A stretch of 11,223 bases of DNA from Ectocarpus siliculosus. Lineage: Eukaryota > Sar > Phaeophyceae > Ectocarpales > Ectocarpaceae. Below, piece by piece: positions 1 through 8,220 of the stretch (positions are counted from its first letter, which is position 1; each line of letters begins with the position of its first letter). The position numbers were made by a program, and so were the translations under genes. The notes under the pieces are model-generated. The model did not search any database and was not told the origin of the DNA. It saw only the letters and a program-made list of their open reading frames with translations. The DNA lies in NCBI GenBank assembly GCA_000310025.1, contig FN649741.1, forward strand, positions 3,177,215 through 3,188,437. The letters are read 5' to 3'.

Positions 1-21
1 TTTAAAGATTTGGGGAAGGAA

Positions 22-66
22 CCCCCCCCCCCCCCCCCCCCCTGTTTTTGTTTTGCCCCCCCCCCC
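22..66. repeat. two poly-C tracts (C21 and C11)
   Basis: A run of 21 C (22-42) is followed by a T/G-rich spacer (43-55) and a second run of 11 C (56-66). The opposite strand is therefore two long G-runs that could form a G-quadruplex. The tracts lie upstream of the first exon of the dymeclin-like gene, probably inside one of its introns. Homopolymers of this length are often mis-sized in assemblies, so the exact counts should not be trusted. Confidence 0.9.
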
Positions 67-208
67 GATCGCACAAGCGGTAGCTCGACAATTTACCTCG
101 ATTGTTGTATGTGGATCTTTTCTGCTTGTGGGTAGTGCAGTTGTCTAAATCTGCCCCCTGCAGTGGTTCAACGGCCGTGTTCCGTGTCCGTCCGGTCATA
201 CCAACTAG

Positions 209-650
209 GTGGACGACATGTGCCAGGAGGCAAACGGCTTGGACGAGAACACCATGGTCGAGTTCGTGAGCAGCACAACCATGGTCGGGTGAGTACTGTG
301 CTGTTGTCGGTGTGTCGTGGGTCGAAGGAGGGGGGGATATATACTGGCTAGGCGTAGCGAACCGTCCATTTTGGGCTCGCGAACGTTGTCGCACCCATGG
401 TAGGGACGGTATCAGCGCCATTTCCCATGCGCCACTACACCCTCTCGCTCGTCACATGCTCCGTGTTCGTGCCAGACTTCTCCCGGTGCCGCACCCAATC
501 GTGATTCGGAAGTACCACCCCAACCAGCACACCGCCATCTGGTTCACCGCCTTCATGTGGGGAGTTGTCTTCGTGCGCAACCAGGATCTGCCCATGTTCG
601 ACGGGCAGAAAATCCGTCTCTTCACGGTCACGAGCGGCGGGACACAGTAG
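209..650 (+). CDS. dymeclin-like protein, C-terminal two exons (5' end outside window or broken)
   Basis: Two exons can be joined: 209-288 (27 residues, VDDMCQEANG... ending ...TTMVG) with donor GTGAGT at 289, and 476-650 with acceptor TTCGTGCCAG at 466-475. The donor leaves two bases of a Gly codon and the acceptor supplies the third, so the phases agree. The last exon ends FTAFMWGVVF...KIRLFTV and stops at 648-650. This resembles, from memory, the C-terminus of dymeclin (FxxxxWxxVY...IxLFT near the end of the protein), a Golgi-associated peripheral membrane protein. In the same frame upstream, an open stretch from the acceptor at 161-163 (WFNGRVPCP...) is cut by TAG at 206-208. Either exon 209-288 uses that AG as its acceptor, or the gene is broken there. 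Upstream exons are not visible in the window. The family call rests on a short C-terminal match; the exon structure is better supported than the name. Confidence 0.42.
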
Positions 651-1589
651 GAAACTGCTCGATGTCGTTTGTTGAACAATTGTTGTGAGTGTCTGAGGGG
701 TTCGTCGGCTGCTGGTTGCCGGTTCTCGTTGTTGTCCAGGTCCCAGAGAGGGGGAGAGAGAGACAGAGAGCGACGTATTGTTGTGGCCTCGCGGTGAAGA
801 GACACCTGAGACTCCTTTCCTTGGAGATGTGCGTTTTTGTGGGCATGCTTTGGTCCCATTCGGGTGTACGGTAGAGCTGTGGTATGGGCGATAGGCGGCA
901 GCCCTTGTTTCTGTGCGAGCTATGCGACCCGCACATCCAAAAACATGGTACGCCTCCGAATAATGCGGCGCTTCAAAGAAGATCCTTCTTCAAGAGTTGG
1001 TGTTGCCATTCCAACGTCTGTTTTCGGTTGTCCGCCGCTCAAGCTGGCGGTGGGTGATATGCGGCATGATCTGCGCCACAGCCTCAATCCTGCAGGCTTT
1101 CACCGGTTTCCACATATGCCCCCAACACAAGTACTTCGAATTGCCTCACTGGAACAGTCGCTAGAAAAAGCGGTGATTGGTTACCGGTTTATAGCTTCGA
1201 ATTCCCGCCCGTCCCCTCCCCTGCCCCCGGCCGCACCCTATCATCATGCGATCAAATATCCCAACACACTCAAAGGTCACATGAACCCAGAAGCAAGACA
1301 GGCAGTCAAACATGAAATAAAAACGCCTTGGGAGGTTTACCACCCCCTGCACAGAGCGATGCTGCTGTTGGCGACACGCCGCTAGAGCCCCAATCCACCG
1401 TTCTCCCCAGCACCCCACGCCGGGAAAAATTCTAGCCGCGATCGAACGGACGTGCCTCTCCGAGGATCGCCGTCGCCGTCACCACACTCTCCGACGCGGG
1501 TCAACGTTTTTGGGATCGGAGCTTCATTCCAGGCGTGTACGTCAGCCCTACAAGAACGACGCCACTCTTGACCCATTCGCCTTCGCACC
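651..1589. other. intergenic, no supported gene
   Basis: This is the presumed 3' untranslated and intergenic sequence after the dymeclin-like stop. It contains a GA-rich simple repeat around 745-770. A 182-codon open frame on the + strand (837-1385) has no recognisable domain and no supporting splice or start context. Short minus-strand open stretches overlap it. I see no RNA gene here. Confidence 0.5.
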
Positions 1590-1715
1590 ACTCACGACAG
1601 TCGACCTGGCTCACCGTCAGATGGGGGACACAGACTGACCCTCAAAACACCAACTCCCCCAGACATTCTCCATCGCATCAAACATGGCCTACCGCCCCAA
1701 CTTCGTCTGTAAACT
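1590..1715 (-). repeat. duplicated 3' flank of the T5orf172 pseudogene (partner 5495-5612)
   Basis: By eye, 1590-1715 resembles the sequence downstream of the intact gene at about 5495-5612. Shared blocks include ACAGAC..., CCCCCAGACAT (1656-1666 in this copy) and GCCTACCGCCC. The similarity is patchy but collinear, and it lies beyond the coding end of both copies. This suggests the duplication was of genomic DNA and carried the 3' flank with it. About 200 bp lie between this block and the coding end here, against about 95 bp at the intact locus, so one copy has gained or lost sequence. Confidence 0.55.
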
Positions 1716-1907
1716 CTGAACGAGAAACCGAACGTTTCCTTGCATAAGCTCGTCGGCCTAACCCCAACCCCAACTGAACCGATGCTTACGTTATCCAGTA
1801 CTGTAGTATTTCCTTTCTACTTGTTTCCACTGGGAAAAATATGCGCAATACACGTACAAGAAAAACTCGTCCGACTCCTCGTGCCTCATACACTTGTTTT
1901 ACTTGTA

Positions 1908-2426
1908 TGGCGCCAAGTTTGGGCTCGTGTCAGCGCCTCTGACGAGCCGGAAAGCCCGCCTGTACTCCCTACAAGTCCGCCTCGTCTGCCACACACTTAC
2001 AGTAGTTTAGATTCCGTCAACCATCCTTCTCACGAGCAGCACTTTTCCCTTGATGACATCAAAATCGGCTTGAAACCACTACGACCCCCCGTCCTCCGTA
2101 GAGCCATCCGCACGCTTCCTTTCGGGAGCCTGCAGTAGTCCAAATCTGCGTGTACTATCTGCTCGACGTACATACTCCACGGGACAATCCAGGACTCCTG
2201 GACCTGGTACGTCTTGCCGTTATTTCTGAATAATTGTTTCATACGCCTGTCCGGCAAGTCCCTCGTGTGCCCGACTTTGATCTCCTTTGGTTTTCCTTTG
2301 CCGCCTTTCTCGCGTGCAGCATATACGTAGCCGTTCGTGTCTTCGGGAGTAGGGCCGTCGTCAAACCGTTGCTGAGCTTTTTTATTCAGCTGGCCATACT
2401 TTCGTCTCCCGTGGACGCTTCTTCTG
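1908..2426 (-). pseudogene. decayed T5orf172/Mug113 (GIY-YIG-like) nuclease domain, paralogue of the 5705-7720 gene
   Basis: The core domain is open and well conserved with the last exon of the intact neighbour. It has RFDDGPTPEDTNGYVY, an IKVG turn, DRRMKQ, a W-x-VPW motif and YVEQIVHADLD, so the presumed active-site Tyr, Arg and Glu are all kept. After the core the copy is broken. The core frame ends at TGA 2030-2032. The frame homologous to the intact gene (EDGG-stop-WFQADFDV against EDGGTEWFRADIDV) has TAG at 2079-2081 and TAA at 2007-2009. A third frame carries ADEAD, GVQ and EPKLGAI with TAG at 1969-1971 and TGA at 1930-1932. At least two frameshifts and four stops are therefore needed. 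The 18-base block at 1910-1927 is identical to 5712-5729. The upstream edge is uncertain: an AG acceptor at 2427-2428 is possible, and the open frame continues to 2542. No SAP exon was found upstream. A truncated but expressed core cannot be excluded. Confidence 0.82.
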
Positions 2427-2546
2427 CTACAGGTTTCTCCTTCAGTTCGGCAGGCAGTGACACAAGTGTGGGGCGAGGTGCGGGATAAGGAGACAAGCGG
2501 GGTAGAAGGCAAGCGGCGGAGGAGAGGTTTCATTGAGCCCACAAAG

Positions 2547-2591
2547 AGGTCGGCAAATATCGCAATGTTGCATACGCCTCTTTGCCGACCT
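2547..2591. repeat. inverted repeat with perfect 11-bp arms
   Basis: AGGTCGGCAAA at 2547-2557 is the exact reverse complement of TTTGCCGACCT at 2581-2591, separated by 23 bases. The loop contains a further small GCAA/TTGC pair. The element sits just upstream (on the - strand) of the open frame of the pseudogene. It could be a transcript hairpin, the footprint of a small inverted-repeat element, or chance. No flanking target-site duplication is obvious. Confidence 0.6.
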
Positions 2592-4430
2592 TACGTCTAT
2601 CAGATCCTCAGGTTTGCTCAGATACTGCTGCGAGTATGTCTAACACCGCAGGTTACGTAGCCGCCATCCTCCTAACCGCGACCTCCCCCGTCACTCTCCC
2701 TCACTTTCTCTCACTTTGTTGACGTCCTGCGAAGCCATCTGCTAGATGTTCTTATACCGACGGAAAGTCGGAATGAATGAGTACTGAAAGTGCCGGACGT
2801 TCCGACGTTCCTACATACCAAAATTGTGACGGTATGTGGTCGTCCTTACTATTTGAATCGACCGCGCTAACCGACTGACCAATGAAAAGGCGTCAGTCTA
2901 CTTGTATGTTTGTGTGTGTAATGGCAATTCACTTTGTGTGGTTGTGTGTATGTGTTGCCGGCCAAACCCACCTGCGCGGCCCCTATTCGCACGCAGCGAC
3001 TGATGATGCATACGCACACAAAGCCATGGTATTTGAAGTGTGGGGTCCACCACTGCAACGTGCCCAGGCACACAATTTTCAACATACTGTAGTCAATATT
3101 GTTGTTTGTAAACGGTGAGAATGCCACATATCCGACACCCCACCCCTTGTATTCATGCCTCCTTGCCCGGCAGTTGTGTGCCCGGCCGAAACTAAGTTCA
3201 CTCCATTCGCTTTCTTCTTTCATGTCGTGAGTGTTCCAGCGAAGATGGTGGTCATTCAAGCGCTGTCCAAGGCATCTCCTATCACCGAGCGCAAGCAGGC
3301 GGCCGAAGATACAGCAGTGAAATCGCCTGCTGTTCTTCATACACTATGGAGGACTTGTAGATGGTTGATTACCGTGCCCAGTGTCTATGGATGCACACGC
3401 ACACGCTGCCGACTACAACCCTCGATTGTTTCCAGGTGCTGGATCTGCTTGAGACTTGTTTGCCCCCTCTAAATCAATGAAGATTCCTCGGCCACAGCGA
3501 TCCAACAATATATGAGCACCTTGGTTTTTCAACCATCTTGAGTGCGTTCCGCTCGGCATGTATGCAGCCTATCTCTACCATCCACTACTAACAATGGACG
3601 ACTTCCACGCTTTTAGCCGGGGGAACGAGGGCTCACGGTTGGATCTTGGTACCATGTTCATTGATGTTAAACATCACTCTCAGCTTGATTTTCACTCACA
3701 CCACGTCCTACTGCTGTATGCATATGTACCCTTGCTTATCTGCTCGTACATCGAAAGGACAAACGATATATATAGGTAGGAAGCAGTGCCGGTCAGGATA
3801 CCAGATAAGGCAGACATCTCGGCTATCTACACTATTCGCCTGCAACAGGAATGAGACATATGTAGGGCTCTGAAAGGTTGGCAGCCGTTCACTTTACCGC
3901 TAAGGGTGTGAAACCTTCAGGTCGACAGTAGTGGCCATGGGATGGCTTGCAAGACCGTCCAAGTGCAGCCCTCTTCGCCGGCAACAGCCTTGCTCAATGA
4001 TCTGAGGGATTAGACAAAAAACATACTCTGTCAGACCACCAGTCAAGTGTTGTACCCGTGTTCCAAGCGTCGTTGAATGAGATGTTGCTCTCCATACTGC
4101 CTTGCGGAGAGAGGGGGAGAGAGAGATTTAATTACATAATGCGTGTTCATTATTGTCTCTTTAACAAACGTAGATAGTGAGGTCCCTTCTACTTGCGGTT
4201 GGCTGGTGAGAAGATAGTCTGCTACACACCGCCGAAAAACTATTGAGGGCCTGCCGCTCCTCCTGAAGAAAAATGTTTACCTGTACCGGCATGCCCTGTC
4301 GACTGGAGAACCGCTCAATATGGTATGTCGTGTCCGCGCGCGCACCCAGCGGTCTGATCCTTAAATCTAAATTGCGGGCCCGCCCGGTCGAATCTACCTG
4401 TCTGTAGGAGTCCAACCCTTCCGACGATGA
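2592..4430. other. gene-poor stretch, no supported gene
   Basis: Both strands hold only short open frames without recognisable domains. A GT-rich simple segment lies at about 2905-2960. An 8-bp direct repeat (GACGTTCC twice) lies near 2805. A GA-rich repeat lies near 4102-4125 and resembles the one near 750. I searched for additional SAP motifs that might belong to the nuclease pseudogene on the - strand and saw none. No tRNA or rRNA was seen. Confidence 0.5.
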
Positions 4431-4443
4431 GCTAGATTGCTAG

Positions 4444-4799
4444 ATAACACGGGAGGAGCTGACACTGCGGGGGGTGGGGGAGTGGCAGCGCCACCACAGC
4501 ACTCGGAGCTGTTGTCGTATTTCGCACCGCTTGGAGGGGGTACAGAGGCTTGGGCAGTTTCCCATCTTCGCTACGCAAGTATGCTGCGTCTCGCTCACAT
4601 CGCACGGTGCGAATGCAAGGTACGTCAGGCAGATATCAGAGAGACGTTCGAGTAGGCATACTCGATATACACACAAGTGACACTAGCAAATTCACGCGGC
4701 TGCGTACAGGAAGAAGAGCCTGTTTTGGTTGCTCACGAATTGCTCCCTCCACGTGCGAACGCCTCTCTCTCTGTGGGCCGTGTTTCCAAGACTTTCTAG
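4444..4799 (+). CDS. possible two-exon 3' end of an unrecognised gene
   Basis: This is a weak candidate. Exon 4444-4619 follows an AG at 4442-4443 and reads NTGGADTAGG... then SELLSYFAPLGGGTEAWAV...LRLAHIARCECK. It ends at a good donor, AAG|GTACGT. An acceptor CTGCGTACAG ends at 4709, and the next exon 4710-4799 reads in matching phase 0 (EEEPVLVAHELLPP...) to a stop at 4797-4799. I do not recognise the product. No start or earlier exon is visible: an in-frame TGA lies at 4428-4430, and the sequence before it is uninformative. An alternative frame of the second exon is rich in cysteine (CFGC...C...CGPC) and would imply different splicing. It could be a gene fragment or chance. Confidence 0.22.
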
Positions 4800-5494
4800 G
4801 TAGGACTATTTCTGTGTACGTAATATCAAGGCAAGTTGTTCAGCACGCCCAAGTAGACGAAAACAAAAACACTTGTCACTTCTCGTGCGCTTGGACGTAC
4901 ACAGGCCAGCCCCGACGGGAGAAAAGACTTTCTGTGTTGTCGTGTTTAACGGATAAATACGTGCAAAACTTGCACACTCCTGTCTGATGTCCACCCTAGC
5001 GTAGCACTTCTTCGGCTACTTCCGGAAGTCGACAGTCACAACGAGACACACTAGGTTTTACGACACTGCGCTCTTGTTCCACAAACTTGGGGACATGTTC
5101 CCCGTGAAGCGGTTAAGAACAAAACGCTATTGCGACCTCCGGCTTAGCGGCATTCCTTGAACTGCGGTTGTATCTCGACCTGGTACCACAAAGCATTGAA
5201 CCGCGACTCTCACTCTGCGCACACATAATAATGTCAGTCGACGGGGAACTTAGATCATGGTTTGCTTGCACGCATGCAGGAGGCCACACCTACCTTCATT
5301 GCCAGGGGATAAGCTTATTCGAATATACATGTGCCGATAGACTATGATATGGTGTGTGGTGTGAATACATGCTGTTTAGAGCAGTATTTAGCCGCAAATC
5401 TCAGGGCGCAGACTCCAAGTTCACAGCAGTCATTGTTGTGCCGAGGTACCGGATTTGAGTGCAGCCTTCCTGATAACACCATCTAGCACGACTG
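4800..5494. other. intergenic, nothing recognised
   Basis: No open frame with domain character and no splice-supported exons appear on either strand. This is the sequence between the weak + strand candidate and the duplicated 3' flank of the minus-strand nuclease gene. Confidence 0.5.
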
Positions 5495-5612
5495 GATCTT
5501 CTCCGGTTAGACTCCACATCTTGACATACAGACAGACTTACTCGACAAACGAGAACCCCCAGACATACCAATCCTATCGCACAACGCCTACCGCCCGACC
5601 GGGGCGAAAAAC
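5495..5612 (-). repeat. 3' flank of the SAP-nuclease gene, duplicated at 1590-1715
   Basis: This block lies about 95 bases downstream of the stop codon of the SAP-nuclease gene and aligns by eye with the flank of the decayed copy. It is likely 3' untranslated or immediately downstream sequence. No clear AATAAA signal was seen on the - strand. Confidence 0.5.
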
Positions 5613-5704
5613 ACAAAAATACACAATCCACAATTTACACGCGACGCGTCGCTGTCGATACGTTCTAATACTCGAAAGAAAACAATTATGTGTGAAACTC
5701 AAAA

Positions 5705-7720
5705 TCAGATCGCGCCAAGTTTGGGCTCGAGTCGCCGCCGCCGCCGGACGGGAAGGCCACAACGGAACATGCCACAGAACGCCGGTTGCACTCCCAAAAA
5801 GTCCGCCTCGTCTGCCTCGCGGGCGGCAACCATCCGGATCGCGAGCTTCACCCTGGCCTCGACGACGTCAATGTCGGCCCGGAACCATTCCGTGCCCCCG
5901 TCCTCTCTGCCGCCACCGTCCCAGCTCTTTTCCTTGCCCGGGACCACCTTCAGGTCGTCGAGATCGAGATGCACGATCTTCTCGACGTACCCGCACCACG
6001 GAACATGCCAGGACGCCCGGAGCGTGTAAGCCTTCCTGTTGTTGTGAGCGGACTGCTTCATGCGTCTCTCCGGCGGGTCTAGAGTGGTCTTGCCGATTTT
6101 CCACTCTTTTGTCTTATCGCCTCCGCCACCGCCGCCGCCGCCGGACTCGCAGTAAATGTAGAGGAAGCCCGGCGTATCTTGGGGAGAAGGACCGGCGTCG
6201 AAACGCTCCTGGGCTCTCGAGCGCAGCGGGCCTTTCATTCGTGCGCGTTGCTGCTGCTTTTCTTTCCCTCCCCGCCCCAGGAACCTTATTCGCGTCGCCT
6301 TTCCTCCTCGGGCAACAGAGGGCGACGCCTTGACCCCCTTGCTGCCGTTGTCCGACGACTTGTAGTCTGCCGTCATTGTTGGTCCGAAATTATGAAATTA
6401 TGAAATTATGAGCCGTGCAGGGAGTTCAATGTGGTTGTTGTTTCCAGGAAACGAGAAGTAAGTGTGGCGAGGACATGAGACAGAGACGATGTGCCGCGAA
6501 CAAGGGAAACACTCCGGTTGATGCTGCGGGCGGGCGAAAACTTGGCAGTCTGCTTGCTGGGAAGGTTAAGCGGCGAAAGTCAATCCCAACGTGTCTGGAG
6601 TGTAAGCTGCAGGCGTTCTGCATCTGCCCTATCTAGCCCTTTGACTTACCTGCCATCCTTCGAATCAGCTCCTGTTTCTTGAGATGACTATAGCCCGTCA
6701 TTCCGCGCTTCCGGCATTCCGCGCGCAACTCCTCAAGCGTAGCCTCTCGAGGCTTCGCCTCCCCCGGGGTATTGCCGCTGCTGGAAGAAGGCTTTTTGTT
6801 GTCTGCAGAACGTCGCAGAAGTGGCCATGAGGGGGGGACGGGGTCAAGCCGACGGATTCAGCGAAGAAGACGCGCAGCTTTGGTCACAAGCCCCTTGAAA
6901 CATAACCCACGCCGAGGTAGTTGCTCTAATCTGGGCATCGTCTTTTCTCTGGGCATACGAAATACAGATGTCTTATGTGTACAGTTGTATTACTTCAACC
7001 TTCGGAAACAACGTTTTTTCGGGCACTCGCCTTTCAACAACCGGATCAATTCATCTTTTTTAAGCTTGGAGACGTTCTGCAGCCCCCGCCGTCGACATTC
7101 TTCCCGTAGTTCCGCCACAGTAAGATCAGCGGGCCCCTTGCTCTGCGTGTTTGTGCTGCTGCTGCTGCCGCCGCCGCCGCCGCCGCCGGTGGCCGATGGC
7201 GTCATGACAACGCCTGCGATGACAACAGTACGCGACAACACGGCGTGGCGTTAGTTAGCAATATGAACAGCAGTAGACGCGGGTGAGCGAAACGCAAGCA
7301 GTCGCAAGAGCACCAGCGCTATCGCTTGCATCTTTCTGTTTTTTGCATGGACGAACACAGCATAGCGCGCAACATGGACGAGGGTAAAACATGGAGATGA
7401 TACATATGCATACGAATTCGCATAACAGGCAGGACCCAGGACCCCCAATACCCCGTAAATCTGCTGCAGCCTCTCGACAATCTACTGTACGTATACATTC
7501 TGCAATCTAGGAGGTCGACGGCCAATAGCATCGCAGGAAGAATATCAAAAGCAAGGCATCAAAAGCAGCGCCAGGTAAAGTTGTGGCATTACTGGCACCC
7601 ACCTGTTTGGAGAGCTCGAAGGAGCGAGGCCTTGTTCAAGCGCGAGTACCCCGTAATTCCGCGACGTTTGCACTCCGCCTGAAGCTCCTTCTTTGTCCAC
7701 GTCTCGTCCACAGCCCCCAT
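5705..7720 (-). CDS. triple-SAP, T5orf172/Mug113 (GIY-YIG-like) nuclease protein, four exons
   Basis: Predicted DNA-binding nuclease, presumably nuclear. Exons, in order of transcription: 7720-7603, 7213-7031, 6802-6650, 6366-5705, giving 371 residues. Donors are GTGGGT, GCGAGT (a GC-AG intron) and GTAAGT. Every junction is phase 1 and all join cleanly. SAP1 spans about residues 7-39 (WTKKELQAECKRRG...), SAP2 70-100 (LTVAELREECRRRG...), SAP3 121-151 (ATLEELRAECRKRG...). Gly7-Ser4 and Ser-rich linkers separate them. The T5orf172 domain, about 218-290, has GFLYIY (218-223), KIGKTT (241-246), ERRMKQ (251-256) and VEKIVH (279-284). These match the GIY-YIG pattern of Tyr, YIG-like turn, Arg and Glu (Glu280). 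A Gly8 run (227-234) is inserted after the first strand. The tail is basic and ends RRRRRLEPKLGAI. The start ATG has G at -3 and +4 and an in-frame TGA just upstream. SAP and T5orf172 families are established; the combined role is inferred. A broken paralogue lies at 1908-2426. Confidence 0.85.
6386..6409. repeat. three tandem GAAATTAT units inside the last intron
   Basis: An 8-base unit is repeated three times without change. It lies 20-43 bases before the acceptor of the last intron of the SAP-nuclease gene. On the transcribed strand it reads ATAATTTC three times, giving a U-rich stretch where the branch site and pyrimidine tract are expected. Unit-number change could alter splicing strength. 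Confidence 0.9.
7025..7030 (-). other. non-canonical GC-AG intron donor (GCGAGT)
   Basis: After the SAP2 codons (...LLK then one base of the next codon) the transcript reads AAAG|GCGAGT. The cut falls at the same codon position as the GT donors that follow SAP1 and SAP3. With the acceptor TTCTGCAG (6803-6810) it restores the frame exactly as G|AC (Asp). Reading through instead gives a stop after 13 more codons. No usable GT donor was seen at the equivalent position. Confidence 0.65.
7155..7187. repeat. coding trinucleotide tract, (GCT)4(GCC)7 on the + strand
   Basis: On the coding (-) strand this is GGC seven times then AGC four times, giving the Gly7-Ser4 linker before SAP2. Repeat tracts like this are prone to length variation. 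The reading frame is kept because the unit is three bases. Confidence 0.95.
7250..7260 (-). other. probable branch site of the first intron (TGCTAACTAAC)
   Basis: The transcribed strand carries two overlapping CTAAC motifs 30-47 bases upstream of the acceptor CATCGCAG that opens the SAP2 exon. CTAAC matches the common eukaryotic branch-site consensus, and the spacing is normal. This supports the exon start at 7213. Confidence 0.55.
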
Positions 7721-8220
7721 TGCGTCTCACCACCCACAAAAGTACGAGGGAAGGGTGGTTTCTAGCGGTGCTTAACTTTGTCTGCAGTTGCTACCCTTCG
7801 CTCGCTTGCTCCATGTGCACGAGTGCACGCGAGTGCAACCAACGGGACAACAGGACCGGTGTCATATGCATATGCGGCGGAATCAGAAAAAAAAAGTCGG
7901 AATTGACCAATAGGAGGCAATTACCAAATGCCGCTGGCCGTGTCCCCCTCCCTCCTCCTCCAGGGAGATATACTCCTCTCTCGCTGCCCTCCCTCCCGAA
8001 AAGGGGCCCCACCGCACCCATCATCGCTGTACCTTGACGATTTACTCCTTTGCAAGCAGGAGTTGGTCTAGTTCTTGAGCTAGTCTGTCGATACTTCCCA
8101 CTGCCGGCGTTATCCTACCCACAACGCGGCGCGGTACAGAAGGCACAGAGAGAGTGCGGAGGCAAAGAGATAAACACAACGCCGGCCAGGAGACAGGACG
8201 GCAGAGGAGGACCCGTGATC
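7721..8220. promoter_or_regulatory. shared divergent intergenic region between the SAP-nuclease and HEAT-like genes
   Basis: The two genes are transcribed away from each other, and their start codons are about 500 bases apart. The region must hold both promoters. It contains a pyrimidine-rich stretch (about 7940-7990) and a 6-bp inverted pair, ACTCCT/AGGAGT, at 8044-8063. No clear TATA box was identified. The start sites of transcription cannot be placed by eye. Confidence 0.5.

Noticed and set aside
370-380. TTTGGGCTCG as a possible third copy of the nuclease gene's 3' end
   Set aside because: Only about ten bases are shared, with no neighbouring similarity. Treated as chance.
837-1385. 182-codon open frame on the + strand
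   Set aside because: No recognisable domain and unremarkable composition. Overlapping frames on both strands look equally protein-like. One frame of this length is not far from chance expectation in 11 kb at this GC.
2882-3118. 78-residue + strand frame with a signal-peptide-like N-terminus
   Set aside because: The hydrophobic stretch comes from a GT-rich simple sequence, and the rest has no family resemblance or supporting context.
4161-4415. 84-residue - strand frame, checked as a possible SAP exon of the pseudogene
   Set aside because: It has no SAP pattern, no convincing splice sites and no similarity to the intact gene.
4710-4800. Cysteine-rich frame (CFGC...C...CGPC) as a zinc finger
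   Set aside because: The spacing does not fit MYND, RING or other fingers I can name, and the frame is not the one that joins in phase with the preceding exon.
1590-5612. Transposon or retroelement carrying the duplicated nuclease exon
   Set aside because: No terminal repeats, target-site duplications, reverse transcriptase or transposase were recognised around either copy.
5455-6333. 292-codon open frame on the + strand
   Set aside because: It is the antisense of the GC-rich T5orf172 exon. Its Arg/Pro/Ser-rich composition is typical of a shadow frame.
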